From Oryzisolibacter sp. LB2S (GTDB lineage Bacteria; Pseudomonadota; Gammaproteobacteria; Burkholderiales; Burkholderiaceae_C), in NCBI RefSeq assembly GCF_040732315.1, contig NZ_CP160388.1, positions 1,090,501 through 1,154,500 on the forward strand: a stretch of DNA of 64,000 nucleotides, given 5' to 3'. The notes under the pieces were generated by a model, which saw nothing but the letters and a program-made list of their open reading frames with translations, had not been told where the DNA came from and ran no database searches. Both the position numbers and the translations under genes were made by a program. Of the stretch, positions 18,798-28,171 are shown piece after piece; position 1 is the first letter of the stretch, and every line of letters starts with the position of its first letter.

Positions 18798-18989
18798 GGT
18801 GCTGCTGGCGTGTCATCTGGCACGAGCACCGCTCGATCGGCTAAACACTGGCTGCGGCGCACCCATAGATGCATCGACAGGTGTTTCAAGGTAAAATAAC
18901 CGGTTGCGGTCGGGGGCACAAAGCCTATAAGCCACCCACACCTACTCCCCCGGCTTTTCATCGACTAATTCCTGAGAGATAGAAGTGCC

Positions 18990-19478
18990 ATGGCGATCGT
19001 TGTCAACAAGCCCCTGCCCGAATTTGAAGCTAATGCGACTGGAGGGATCAAGGTCTCCAATGTGTCGCATCTAGGCCAGATTCTGGTCCTGTACTTTTAT
19101 CCAAAGGACAACACCCCGGGCTGCACCACCGAAGCCATGCAGTTCCGTGACAAGTTCAAGGACTTCGAGAAGGCCGGAGCCGTCGTTTTTGGGGTGTCGC
19201 GCGACAACATGAAGTCTCACGACGACTTCAAGGAAAAGCTCGAACTTCCTTTCGAACTCATCGCTGACACCGAAGAGAAGATGTGCCACATGTTCGGCGT
19301 GGTCAAGAACAAGATCATGTATGGCAAGAAGGTCAAGGGCATTGAGCGCAGCACGTTCCTGATCAATCCCGAAGGCGTGCTTGTGCAGGAATGGCGTGGA
19401 CTGAAGGTTCCGGGCCATGTCGACGAAGTGCTCAAGGCTGTCAAGACCATCAAGACGCCGATCAAGCAGGCCGCCTGA
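18990..19478 (+). CDS. Peroxiredoxin (PrxQ/BCP type)
   Basis: Thiol peroxidase of the AhpC/TSA-fold PrxQ group (162 aa), reducing hydrogen and organic peroxides in the cytoplasm. The peroxidatic Cys is C45 in DNTPGCTTEAM. The usual nearby resolving Cys of BCP (five residues on) is replaced by Met50; the only other Cys is C99 in EKMCHMFG, which could act as the resolving residue as in the PrxQ subgroup with a distant resolving Cys. The start has GAGA/GATAGAAG just upstream. Preceded by about 190 bp without a gene, which presumably holds its promoter, and followed by a strong terminator, so it is monocistronic. Confidence 0.94.
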   Translation: MAIVVNKPLPEFEANATGGIKVSNVSHLGQILVLYFYPKDNTPGCTTEAMQFRDKFKDFEKAGAVVFGVSRDNMKSHDDFKEKLELPFELIADTEEKMCHMFGVVKNKIMYGKKVKGIERSTFLINPEGVLVQEWRGLKVPGHVDEVLKAVKTIKTPIKQAA

Positions 19479-19568
19479 ACGGAATGCCCCACGGTCCGTC
19501 GCCGGGCCGTCACAGCGGGTGTGCATAATGGGTCCATGCGGACGCAAGACGCTATACGCCCTCCCATC

Positions 19569-19605
19569 AAAGCCGCCTCGGTCTCCAGGCGGCTTTGTGT
19601 TTTTT
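19569..19605 (+). terminator. Rho-independent terminator after the peroxiredoxin gene
   Basis: Perfect 10-bp stem AAAGCCGCCT / AGGCGGCTTT with an eight-base loop, followed by GTG and a run of six T. Confidence 0.93.
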
Positions 19606-19634
19606 GACATGCCCTAGAGCGAGGCCTTCACACC

Positions 19635-21398
19635 ATGCCCCTGCCCCCCGCACCGACCAAGCGCGCCGCGCTGCTCGCACCCGAGGCCTACCTGCTGACA
19701 GCGCCAAAGGAGCCAAAGGAGGAGGCTCAAGCACCTTTGCCGGCGACCGTGCAACCCCCTTCCGGCGCGACACGCAAACGTGCTGCCAGGAAGGCTCCGG
19801 CGACGGCAAGCGCAGCATCTGTCGGCGTCACAGTCACCGCGCCAGACGCCTCAAACCAGATATCCGACATTGCATCGGTAAAGCAGGCTCGTGACCGATC
19901 GACACGGAGCGTGCCCGTGGATGACGCCACTGCCGAGGTCAGCAACGTGACGCCCATTCGTGCCGTGGCACCCGCCGGCAGTTCGCGCAAGCGACGCGCC
20001 GCAGGCCCGAAGAAGATGTTTGTGCTGGATACGAATGTCCTTCTGCACGACCCGACGAGCCTCTTCCGCTTCGAGGAGCACGATATCTTTCTGCCGATGA
20101 TCGTCCTCGAGGAACTTGACGCGCACAAGAAGGGCATGACGGAAGTGGCCCGCAACGGACGCCAGGCGAGCCGTACGCTGGACGCGCTGGCAGCAGCCCA
20201 TGGTGCGGCCGACATGGCCCATGGACTGAAGCTCGATGCCACGGGCCAACGTGCGGCAACGGGGCGTCTGTTCTTCCAGACTGCACCGCTGTCGTACCAG
20301 TTGCCTTCCAGCCTGCCCCAGGGCAAGGCTGACAACCAGATTCTGGGTGTCGTCGAGGCACTGCGCAAACTGCACGCTCCGCGCGAGGTGGTGTTGGTCT
20401 CCAAGGACATCAACATGCGTGTCAAGGCGCGCGCCCTGGGCCTCGCTGCCGAGGACTACCAGAACGACAAGACCCTGGAGGATGGTGATCTGCTGTATTC
20501 CGGCAGCCTGGCCCTTCCAGCCGATTTTTGGGCCAAGGCCGGCAGAAATGTCGAGAGCTGGCAGAGCGGTGCGCACATGTACTACCGCATCGGTGGCCCG
20601 CTCGTCGCCCAACTCATGGTCAACCAGTTCGTGTACTTCGAGGCTCCGGGGGAAACGAGTATGTACACGCGCGTGACCGAGATACGTGACAAGACGGCCG
20701 TCCTGGAAACGTTGAAGGACTACGGCTCGGCCAAGAATGCCGTCTGGGGCGTCAATACCCGCAACCGTGAGCAGAACTTCGCCATGAACCTGCTCATGGA
20801 CCCGGATGTGGACTTCGTGACCCTCACCGGGACGGCAGGTACGGGCAAGACGCTGATGGCATTGGCCGCAGGCCTCACTCAGGTCCTCGATGAGCGTCGT
20901 TACACGGAGATCATCATGACCCGGGCCACGGTCAGCGTTGGCGAAGACATTGGCTTCCTGCCTGGCACCGAAGAAGAAAAGATGGGGCCATGGATGGGCG
21001 CCCTCGACGACAACCTCGAGTTCCTCGCAAAGGGCGATGGAGGCAACGCCGGCGAATGGGGACGTGCTGCCACCAATGAACTGATCCGCAGCCGTATCAA
21101 GATCAAGAGCATGAACTTCATGCGTGGGCGTACCTTCTTGAACAAGTACGTCATCATCGACGAGGCGCAGAACCTGACCCCGAAACAGATGAAGACATTG
21201 ATCACACGCGCCGGGCCGGGCACCAAGATCATCTGCATGGGCAACCTGGCTCAGATCGATACACCGTACCTGACCGAGGGTTCATCCGGGCTGACCTTCG
21301 CCGTGGATCGCTTCAAGGGCTGGCCCCACAGTGGTCACATCCTGCTGGCACGCGGGGAGCGCTCGCGTCTGGCGGACTTTGCGAGCGAAGTGCTGTAG
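19635..21398 (+). CDS. PIN-PhoH family ATPase (YlaK-like)
   Basis: Two-domain cytoplasmic protein of 587 aa. A PIN nuclease-like domain begins at MFVLDTNVLLHDP (about residue 128), with acidic residues D132, E159/E160 and D162; the C-terminal half is a PhoH-type ATPase with Walker A GTAGTGKT near 400 and Walker B VIIDEAQN near 508. PIN-PhoH proteins are proposed RNases/RNA helicases linked to stress. The first ~125 residues are a low-complexity Lys/Ala/Pro/Thr-rich extension ending in SSRKRRAAGPKK and look disordered and basic, perhaps RNA-contacting. GAGCGAGG lies upstream of the ATG at 19635. Stands alone after a terminator. Confidence 0.93.
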   Translation: MPLPPAPTKRAALLAPEAYLLTAPKEPKEEAQAPLPATVQPPSGATRKRAARKAPATASAASVGVTVTAPDASNQISDIASVKQARDRSTRSVPVDDATAEVSNVTPIRAVAPAGSSRKRRAAGPKKMFVLDTNVLLHDPTSLFRFEEHDIFLPMIVLEELDAHKKGMTEVARNGRQASRTLDALAAAHGAADMAHGLKLDATGQRAATGRLFFQTAPLSYQLPSSLPQGKADNQILGVVEALRKLHAPREVVLVSKDINMRVKARALGLAAEDYQNDKTLEDGDLLYSGSLALPADFWAKAGRNVESWQSGAHMYYRIGGPLVAQLMVNQFVYFEAPGETSMYTRVTEIRDKTAVLETLKDYGSAKNAVWGVNTRNREQNFAMNLLMDPDVDFVTLTGTAGTGKTLMALAAGLTQVLDERRYTEIIMTRATVSVGEDIGFLPGTEEEKMGPWMGALDDNLEFLAKGDGGNAGEWGRAATNELIRSRIKIKSMNFMRGRTFLNKYVIIDEAQNLTPKQMKTLITRAGPGTKIICMGNLAQIDTPYLTEGSSGLTFAVDRFKGWPHSGHILLARGERSRLADFASEVL

Positions 21399-21470
21399 TG
21401 CAGCTTTGGGGGGGCGCCACGTCGTCGCTGCCGCGCGAGTTGATGTAGATCAGGCTCGCGCCTGCCGATA

Positions 21471-22958
21471 TCAATGCGCCTCTGCTTGCCGTGCGGCCTC
21501 GATGCTGGCCTGCGTGTCGTGCTTTGCTCCGTTGAAGAACAGATTGAGCAGCACGGCAGCCAGGGAGGACAGCAGGATTCCCGACTCGATCAACGGATGG
21601 ATGGAATGTGGCATCCACTGGCGGAAGTTGGGTGCCACCAGCGGGATCATGCCCACGCCGATGGATACGGCGACGATCATGGCGTTGTTGCGGTTGTGCT
21701 GGAAGTCGACCTTCGAAAGTATGCGAATGCCGGTCGCCGCCACCATGCCAAACATCACCAGACCTGCGCCGCCCAGCACCACGGTGGGCAGTGACTCGAC
21801 CAGCGCGGCCATCTTGGGAAGCACGCCCAGCACGATCAGGATCACGCCGCCGGCCACACACACCCAGCGGCTCTTGATGCCGGTGACCGCCACCAGTCCC
21901 ACGTTCTGAGAGAAGCTGGTGTAGGGGAAGGTGTTGAAGATGCCGCCGATCAGCGTACCCAGACCATCGGTACGCAGGCCGCGCTTGAGGTCTTCGGGCG
22001 TGATCTCCTTGCCTGTCATCTCGCCCAGTGCGAGAAACATGCCGGTGGACTCGATCATGACAACGATCATCACCAGCGTCATGGTCAGGATCAGTATCGG
22101 GTCGAAGACCGGCATGGCAATCTGAAACGGCAGAACCACGTCCAGCCACTTCGCGCTGCCGACCTTGTGGAAATCCATCAGACCCATGGCCGCCGTGATC
22201 ACGCCACCGACGGCAATGCCCAGCAGCACCGAGATGTTGGCCCAGAAGCCCTTGCCGAAGCGAGCGATCATCAGGATGGTCAGAAGCACAATGCCCGAGA
22301 TGCCGACTCCCGTGAGGTCTGCGTATTTCGGGTTGGGGATGGTCGGGACGATGGCAAAGCCCTTGGGGACGGGTGGAAGGTTGGAACCCGGGGCGCCCGC
22401 GGCGGCCTGGGCATCGGCGAGCCATTTCAGGTGCTCGGGGTTGGGGATGTTGGGCGCGGTGGGCCCCACCGGATTGCCAAAGATCCAATTGATGCCCACA
22501 CGCATCAGGCTGATGCCGATGACGGCGATGATGGTGCCGGTGACCACCGGCGGAAAGAAGCGCAGCATGCGGCTCATGAAGGGTGCAATCAGGATGGACA
22601 CAACCCCTGCGCCAATGACCGCACCGAATATCAGTCCGGCCCCGGCGTGTCCTCCCGTGGACTGCGCCATGGAAACCATGGGTGCGACGGCGGCAAAGGT
22701 GACACCCATCATCACGGGCAACTTGATGCCAAACCATTGTGTCGCCCCCCAGGCCTGAATCAGCGTCACGAGGCCGCAGACGAACAGGTCGGCCGAGATC
22801 AGATGTGCCACCTGCTCGGGAGGGAGGTTGAGCGCGCGCCCGACGATAAGGGGCACGGCCACGGCACCCGCATACATCACCAGCACATGCTGCAGGCCCA
22901 GGGCAGTCAACCGCCCCAGTGGCAGAGTTTCATCGACAGGATGGACTGCGGAACTCAT
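21471..22958 (-). CDS. NCS2-family nucleobase permease (xanthine/urate type)
   Basis: Inner-membrane purine/pyrimidine:cation symporter of 495 aa with about 12-14 hydrophobic segments. The NAT/NCS2 signature QNVGLVAVTGIKSR is present, matching the Q/E/P-N-x-G-x4-T pattern of the xanthine/uric-acid branch; the ESTGMFLALGEMTG segment holds the conserved substrate-site Glu. The ATG at 22958 follows GGAG at proper spacing; the frame also continues 19 codons upstream with no ribosome site. No xanthine dehydrogenase or regulator is nearby, so the exact substrate remains a guess. Convergent with the PhoH gene. Confidence 0.93.
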   Translation of the reverse strand: MSSAVHPVDETLPLGRLTALGLQHVLVMYAGAVAVPLIVGRALNLPPEQVAHLISADLFVCGLVTLIQAWGATQWFGIKLPVMMGVTFAAVAPMVSMAQSTGGHAGAGLIFGAVIGAGVVSILIAPFMSRMLRFFPPVVTGTIIAVIGISLMRVGINWIFGNPVGPTAPNIPNPEHLKWLADAQAAAGAPGSNLPPVPKGFAIVPTIPNPKYADLTGVGISGIVLLTILMIARFGKGFWANISVLLGIAVGGVITAAMGLMDFHKVGSAKWLDVVLPFQIAMPVFDPILILTMTLVMIVVMIESTGMFLALGEMTGKEITPEDLKRGLRTDGLGTLIGGIFNTFPYTSFSQNVGLVAVTGIKSRWVCVAGGVILIVLGVLPKMAALVESLPTVVLGGAGLVMFGMVAATGIRILSKVDFQHNRNNAMIVAVSIGVGMIPLVAPNFRQWMPHSIHPLIESGILLSSLAAVLLNLFFNGAKHDTQASIEAARQAEAH

Positions 22959-23047
22959 CGCTTCGTCTCCAGAAATGCGAGCCGGGCCGGCGCGCCCGGA
23001 TGAAGCCACAGCCATGTCAAGGTCGTGGCTAGTTGGTATGGAAAAAG

Positions 23048-23055
23048 TGTATACA
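23048..23055. promoter_or_regulatory. TGTATACA palindrome upstream of the permease
   Basis: An 8-bp perfect palindrome 90 bp before the permease start, in an A/T-richer patch. GntR-family repressors often bind TGTATACA-like sites. Weak evidence: short, single occurrence seen. Confidence 0.25.
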
Positions 23056-23129
23056 GTTCATAAGACTCAACAGCTTGGTAGAAACCCGCGCGCCGCTTGA
23101 TCGATGTGCGCTGCTTGGGTCGAGGCAGG

Positions 23130-23163
23130 GCGCCCGACATCCCCGAAAGGGAATGTCGGGCGC
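23130..23163 (-). terminator. Strong hairpin after pilE, possible terminator
   Basis: GCGCCCGACAT pairs with ATGTCGGGCGC and an inner CCC/GGG closes a GAAA tetraloop. It lies about 25 bp beyond the pilE stop. No T-tract follows on the minus strand, so it may be a Rho-assisted end or an mRNA 3' protector. Confidence 0.5.
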
Positions 23164-23185
23164 GCCTGGTTGGGTGATGTGGGGG

Positions 23186-23614
23186 CTACTTGCCCCAGCA
23201 GTCGGACACGATGGCGCCGGATGTTTGTCCGTTGGCGCCGCGCAGGCCGGTATTGCTCAATGTGTAGGTGCCGCACTTGTCGCCGCTCTGTGCCCCCTTG
23301 GGTGTGGCTGTGAGGGTGAAGGCAGCCCCGGAGTTGCCTGAAGCAAAGGCAATGTCATAGCGTTTGCTGGCGTCGCCACTCCAGGTGAGAGTCGCCGGCA
23401 GCGTCGTGGGGTAGGTGCCCGTGGCAGTGGCCGCTCGCTCCAGCCACTGCGCCGCCTGCATCAGGCCGGCGCGGGCATCTGCCCTGTGCCCTCGTCGCAC
23501 GTACTCGGTATAGCTGGGATAGGCGATGGATGACAGGATGCCGATAATGGCCACCACGATCATGACCTCGATCAGCGTGAAGCCATGCTGTCTGTTGAGC
23601 GATTGTCGAATCAT
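23186..23614 (-). CDS. pilE: Type IV minor pilin PilE
   Basis: Type IV pilin-like protein (142 aa). The leader [11 protein letters not shown] is followed by the prepilin peptidase site G^[19 protein letters not shown], with Glu at +5, then the usual [18 protein letters not shown] helix. The C-terminal half has two Cys (SGDKCGTYT and SDCWGK) that can form the D-loop disulfide. It is the last gene of the leftward fimT-pilV-pilW-pilX-pilY1-pilE set, 10 bp after pilY1. In Pseudomonas and relatives this gene is a minor pilin that primes pilus assembly with PilY1; the position argues against its being the major pilin. Confidence 0.93.
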   Translation of the reverse strand: MIRQSLNRQHGFTLIEVMIVVAIIGILSSIAYPSYTEYVRRGHRADARAGLMQAAQWLERAATATGTYPTTLPATLTWSGDASKRYDIAFASGNSGAAFTLTATPKGAQSGDKCGTYTLSNTGLRGANGQTSGAIVSDCWGK

Positions 23615-23624
23615 TGTGCGATTC

Positions 23625-26600
23625 TCACTTCAGTTGGCGCCAGCTGGGGCGCAGGGATTGCTCGGGCATGCATGCCATGGCGATTTTGTTGTTCTTCACG
23701 TCAATGTCGTAGTTCAGACAGTCGCCGCTTCCGCCCTTCTTGATCAGGGTGTGAGAGCCCTTGGCCACTGGCATGCGCGTCACGAGCAAGTCATCCCCGC
23801 AAGACGAGCAACCGCCACTGGGAGGCTGGCTGGGCGGCTGGCTGTAGAACATCCCGTTGCCGTCATGGTCAAGCAGCTGCACCGTCGGGCGCTTGCCGTC
23901 CATGATGTTGACCAGGGTGAGGTATTGGCGCTCCTCATCCACCGTGGTCGATTCGCAGCTTTCCACGTTCGGATCGGCATCGGACCCCTTGGCCGGGACT
24001 TGCGAATACATGGCGAGGATATTGCTTCCGTCGTAGAACTCGAGGGGCTTGAGGACCCGTTCACCAACGGCCGGCAAATCCATGTACCAGCCGTTGTAGT
24101 TGGCCCAGGTTTCCTTCTTGAGCTCATCTGTCGCATCCACACGCGCATGGCCATCGGAGCCCACGGCCGTGATGGACTGCATGGCCAGCTTGGCCGTCGC
24201 CACGCCCTTGCCCAGCGCGGCCGGTGCGGGAACGCAATTGGGGCCAGCCGGGCAGCTGCCGCCTCCCGGATGGACCTCCAGGCGCTTGCCCTTGGTGCCG
24301 GTGACGGTGCGGTAGCGTGTGTTGTCGAGCACGGAATACAGCGTTTGCACCTTGGCGTCGCTCTCGTCCGCCTTGGTGACGTTGCGACCCGTGCCGAAGG
24401 CCACCATCATGCCGCCGACCGATACCGTCTTGGCGCTCGTACCCGTTCCGACTTGCATGGTGCGATCGTTGGCACGCACCGTGGGCGCTGATGTGATGCG
24501 CTGAACCTGCGTGCGTGCGCTGCCCAGCGACGCGGGGCCCGTGGCCGTGAACAATGGCTGGCCGCCGAAGGCCACGTTCCACTGCGTATCATCTTCGTTG
24601 GTGAGATCGAACTTCCACAGGTTGCCCAGGTTGTCGCCCGCGTAGGCAATGTCGGCACGATTGTCGCCATTGAGATCCACGAGGCGCGGGGAAGACAGGC
24701 CATTGTCATTGGCGTTGCCGGTTCCCGTGGCATCGGCCAGAGCCGCGGAGAGGCGCTTGAGCTCCTTGGCTCCGTCCAGATATTGGATCAGCAGCACGGG
24801 GCGCTGGTTGGCGCTGTTGTAGCCATTGCCCATGACCACGGCCCAGCGGTTGTTGTTCATGCGCGTGATCTGCGTGGTACGCATGGGGTTGGTTTCGTCC
24901 AGCACGGGGCGGGCAGTGATGTAGCCAATGTCCCTGTCCTCCGCCACCGTCGTGTTGCATGCGGTTTGCTGTGCTCCGGTCATGACGGCGCAGTTGGGGG
25001 CCGCTTCGCTGCCACGGGTGCGATCAAGCACTACCAGCTTCTGTGCATTGCCCTCGCTGAAGCCGGGAAGCGTTCCCGCATCGCTGCTTGCTGGGTTGGT
25101 CACGTCCAGCACGAAGTAGCCCTTGCCGCCAGCGCCCATGGTGCCGACCAGTACGGTGCGCCAATCGGGGATGGTGGTCGTGGGGTCCGACGGGTCGGGG
25201 CCGCCCAGATCCACGTCGCCGGTCATGGGCGAGCCATCGACAAAGAATTTGTGCTTGTTGTTGTAGCTGGGATCGGTCAGCAGAGGAAGGCTGGCAATCA
25301 CGCCACGCGGCGCGTAGGCGATCTGTTCTGTCCCATCGGTGGCAGAAAAGCCGTGCAGCAATCCGTCGTTGCCACCCACATAAATCATGGGTGTGCGGGA
25401 CTTTCTGGCAAGCGTAAAGGCGCCATACCCCTTGAGCGCGTAGTTGCTCGCTGGCGCGCCGGTGTACCAGACAACCGAGTTGACGATGTCGCCCTGACGG
25501 CTCTTGCGTTCGCGCAAAGGTTTGCTGGTCGTATAGCCGGTGGTTTCTGAACCCTCCTTGGACTGATCGCCGCGGATGAAGTTGAGCCGGTTTTCTGCAT
25601 TGGTGGCTACCGTGACGGTGCTGTCGCTCGGGTCCTTGCCCAGCAGGGCCTTCTGTGCGGTGCTGAGGTAGGTCTGGCCGTTGCTCCACTTGAAAGCCAC
25701 GCCGCCCTTTTCCCCGGAGGTCACCCACTCATCGCTCCAGCTCAGGATCAGCCGGCTGTTGATGTCCATGGCATCGAGCTTGTCGGCCGTGTTCTTTCCA
25801 CCCCAGCTCGTTGTGGGCACGGTGGTGCCATCCTTTTGGACCGTTTCGGCCGTAACGAAACCCTTCCAGGCGTTCTTGGGTTCGTAGTTGCCGGTGAACT
25901 TCCCCACATCGGTGCGCGAAATATTGGAGCCACTGGTCGCTGTGGAAGTCAGGTTGGGATCAACCTGGGTATTGATCTGCTGAAAAATGTCGCGAAAGGC
26001 CTTGGCGAGATCCTCACCCTTTTCAACCGCATAGAAGCGGCCTCGCCCGTTGAGCGCGGCATGCCACAAGTCAAGGGCGTTTCGGTCCTCTGTGCCTGTG
26101 GTCAGCTGAGGCCAGCTCACTTTTCCATTCACCAGGTCAGGGAAGCTGCCGTCATAGCCGAATGGCAGCATGGATGTGGGAGCAGTGATCTGCGGATAGC
26201 TCCACTGAAACGCCATTTTGCTGAAGCCAATGGTGTAGGTCACCATATGCGGCCAGGTGGCAGGGTTGTAGCGCGGGTTCCAGAAGCGATCCAGTTTGGC
26301 GTCGTTTCCAGCGGAGTCCTTGCCAAAGTCTTCCGTGACAGGAGCCTTGTTGTATTCGGCGGTTGTCTGCGGATTGCCCTTGAGCCCGGAGACGCCATTG
26401 GGATCTACGGCCGTTTGCAGCGGTGTGGCCCAGCTCTTGAACGCCCAATCGGCTAGGGTGTTGCTGTGAGTGTCTGAATACAGGTTGCTCTTGGGACGGT
26501 TGGTGGCATTGGTGCTGCCATAGATCGTGCCATCGGGAAGGGTGATATTCGTGGTGTTGTTGTCCTGGGAGCCTCCAGACGCGCTGCCGTTCCAGCGCCC

Positions 26601-27296
26601 GTCGGTCATGAAGATGTGGTAGTTGCGCCTACATCCCAGGTAGGGCGTCTCCTGGTCGCCAGGTATCGAGGCCCAGGGCCCGTTCTTGTTCAAAGTTCGG
26701 CGCATGTAGGCATCGGCCCGAGCAAGCATTTGGTGCGATGGCGTGCCCCCGCCTGGAGTTAGCTTGCTGACAAAACTGAGAAAGTTGGTGCGGTGGGCGC
26801 CCTCCAGCACCTTCATCGAGTTTTCACCGAGGGAACTGCTGTCCACGCTGTTTGCTCCCGCGTGGCTGGTGGTATTCCCGGACTTCCATTGAGTGCCGAC
26901 GCCGGGTGATTTCCCGTTGTTCCACATGGTCTGCCAGGCGAGACGGATTTTTTTGTCCGGCAGCAGGGTGCTGTCGTACTTGGGGTGGGTGGGATCAAAA
27001 ATGGATTTAAGCGCGTACTTGAGCACGTTCATGCGGCGGCTGTTCGTGGGCCAGGTGCCGTCTGCACTCGGTGAGGTGGTGTTGCTTGCGCCTTGGGTGG
27101 ATTCGTAGTCCAGTCGGAAATTCATACTGCCCGAATCGTCTACCGAGATGATGACGTTGGGCGTCACATAGGGTTGCACCGTGCCCGGAGGCGCCTGCAC
27201 GAGGTCGACGGCCCAGACGCCATGGGGTGCCAGCGCTGCGCCAATGGCGATGCAAAGCAGTTTCTTGTGAAAGCGAGGTGGCGTTGTGCAGTGCAT
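23625..27296 (-). CDS. pilY1: Type IV pilus tip/biogenesis protein PilY1
   Basis: Large secreted pilus-tip adhesin and anti-retraction factor (1223 aa). A signal peptide (about residues 1-29) precedes a vWA-like N-terminal region with the MIDAS motif DDSGSMN (53-59) and FMTDGRW near 229. The C-terminal half is the PilC/PilY1 beta-propeller, with the calcium-loop DLNGDNRAD at 874-882. RGD occurs at 575-577 in FIRGDQS. Repeated Cys pairs ([17 protein letters not shown] near the end) suggest disulfides. Belongs to the minor pilin operon between pilX and pilE; the minor pilins are expected to carry it to the pilus tip. Length and domain order are normal for the family. Confidence 0.95.
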   Translation of the reverse strand: MHCTTPPRFHKKLLCIAIGAALAPHGVWAVDLVQAPPGTVQPYVTPNVIISVDDSGSMNFRLDYESTQGASNTTSPSADGTWPTNSRRMNVLKYALKSIFDPTHPKYDSTLLPDKKIRLAWQTMWNNGKSPGVGTQWKSGNTTSHAGANSVDSSSLGENSMKVLEGAHRTNFLSFVSKLTPGGGTPSHQMLARADAYMRRTLNKNGPWASIPGDQETPYLGCRRNYHIFMTDGRWNGSASGGSQDNNTTNITLPDGTIYGSTNATNRPKSNLYSDTHSNTLADWAFKSWATPLQTAVDPNGVSGLKGNPQTTAEYNKAPVTEDFGKDSAGNDAKLDRFWNPRYNPATWPHMVTYTIGFSKMAFQWSYPQITAPTSMLPFGYDGSFPDLVNGKVSWPQLTTGTEDRNALDLWHAALNGRGRFYAVEKGEDLAKAFRDIFQQINTQVDPNLTSTATSGSNISRTDVGKFTGNYEPKNAWKGFVTAETVQKDGTTVPTTSWGGKNTADKLDAMDINSRLILSWSDEWVTSGEKGGVAFKWSNGQTYLSTAQKALLGKDPSDSTVTVATNAENRLNFIRGDQSKEGSETTGYTTSKPLRERKSRQGDIVNSVVWYTGAPASNYALKGYGAFTLARKSRTPMIYVGGNDGLLHGFSATDGTEQIAYAPRGVIASLPLLTDPSYNNKHKFFVDGSPMTGDVDLGGPDPSDPTTTIPDWRTVLVGTMGAGGKGYFVLDVTNPASSDAGTLPGFSEGNAQKLVVLDRTRGSEAAPNCAVMTGAQQTACNTTVAEDRDIGYITARPVLDETNPMRTTQITRMNNNRWAVVMGNGYNSANQRPVLLIQYLDGAKELKRLSAALADATGTGNANDNGLSSPRLVDLNGDNRADIAYAGDNLGNLWKFDLTNEDDTQWNVAFGGQPLFTATGPASLGSARTQVQRITSAPTVRANDRTMQVGTGTSAKTVSVGGMMVAFGTGRNVTKADESDAKVQTLYSVLDNTRYRTVTGTKGKRLEVHPGGGSCPAGPNCVPAPAALGKGVATAKLAMQSITAVGSDGHARVDATDELKKETWANYNGWYMDLPAVGERVLKPLEFYDGSNILAMYSQVPAKGSDADPNVESCESTTVDEERQYLTLVNIMDGKRPTVQLLDHDGNGMFYSQPPSQPPSGGCSSCGDDLLVTRMPVAKGSHTLIKKGGSGDCLNYDIDVKNNKIAMACMPEQSLRPSWRQLK

Positions 27297-27332
27297 GGCG
27301 GGCTCCTCCTGATGCTGTAGATGTGATAAGTG

Positions 27333-27383
27333 GATCGGGCTGCAGCGCTCTCGCGTTGGGCGTTGTCAGCTCATGTATTGATA
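27333..27383 (-). repeat. Interspersed GATAGCTG repeat, copy between pilX and pilY1
   Basis: Reads ATCGGGCTGCAGCGCT, then GTTGTCAGCTCATGTATTGATAG. It is strikingly similar to the copy at 31402-31462 (TTGCAGCGCT and CAGCTCTTGTATTGATAG at the same spacing). It fills most of the 96-bp gap between two operon genes. Confidence 0.75.
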
Positions 27384-27392
27384 GTGATGCCC

Positions 27393-28148
27393 TCAGTCCT
27401 TGGTCTTTTGCGGCGCATAGGTTTGCTGCAGTACGACCAGGGTTCCCTGCTTGCGCCCATAGGCCAGCGCCGTGATGCGATAGACCACGCTGGGCGTCAG
27501 GTTCAGCGGCAGGTAGTTGTTTGGCGCGTCGACGATCAGGGCGGCGGTTTTGGCGCTCTCGTCATAGGGCAGCACCTCGATCCAGTACCAGCCGCCCTGG
27601 GTTGCAGGAGTGTTGCTGTCCCATTGCAGGATCGGGTTGATGGGGTTTGTGCTGTCGCCCGTGCCGGCGCCGGTGAACTGGCCATAGCGAGCGCCGACGG
27701 CGGCATCAGCCATTTGCGCAAGCGTCACTCCCTCGCTGGCGTCGGAGTTGTTCCAGAAGTCCTGCTTTCCGACGCGCTTGAGGCACAGCCCCTTGCTGCA
27801 TTTGCTGGCGTGCGCCTCCAGGCTGGCCAGCAAGGGGCCGACGTCCTTGGCTTCCAGGGGGATTTGTTCGCCAATCCCGGCGCGGCAGACATCGCCTGTT
27901 CCGGCGCATGGCGAGCCATCGGATTTCTGGTTGCGGATGTCCAGTTCCGCGTCCTGCAACAGGGCCTGTGCGGCCTCGAAAGCGCGTTGATAGTCGGCGT
28001 CGTTGCCGACCACCATTTCGTTGAACAGTGAGGTGCGCGATGCCCACAATGCCAGCAGCATGGAGAGCATGACGAACACGATGACGACAAACAGTGCGAC
28101 ACCGCGCTGTCGGTGGCGGCGGTGGCGGGCTTGTGGTGCGCGGAGCAT
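27393..28148 (-). CDS. pilX: Type IV minor pilin PilX
   Basis: Minor pilin-like protein (251 aa). The start at 28148 gives a basic leader (MLRAPQARHRRHRQRG) followed by the hydrophobic VALFVVIVFVMLSMLLALWA helix. The usual Glu at +5 after the cleavage Gly is absent, as is common in PilX/GspK-type tip pilins. A region with four Cys (CAGTGDVC, CSKGLC) follows. The C-terminus ends in a YRITALAYGRKQGTLVVLQ beta-strand pattern typical of PilX. Sits between pilW (23 bp upstream) and pilY1. Confidence 0.88.
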   Translation of the reverse strand: MLRAPQARHRRHRQRGVALFVVIVFVMLSMLLALWASRTSLFNEMVVGNDADYQRAFEAAQALLQDAELDIRNQKSDGSPCAGTGDVCRAGIGEQIPLEAKDVGPLLASLEAHASKCSKGLCLKRVGKQDFWNNSDASEGVTLAQMADAAVGARYGQFTGAGTGDSTNPINPILQWDSNTPATQGGWYWIEVLPYDESAKTAALIVDAPNNYLPLNLTPSVVYRITALAYGRKQGTLVVLQQTYAPQKTKD

Positions 28149-28171
28149 GGTAGTCGTAGTCGGATGGGGGC

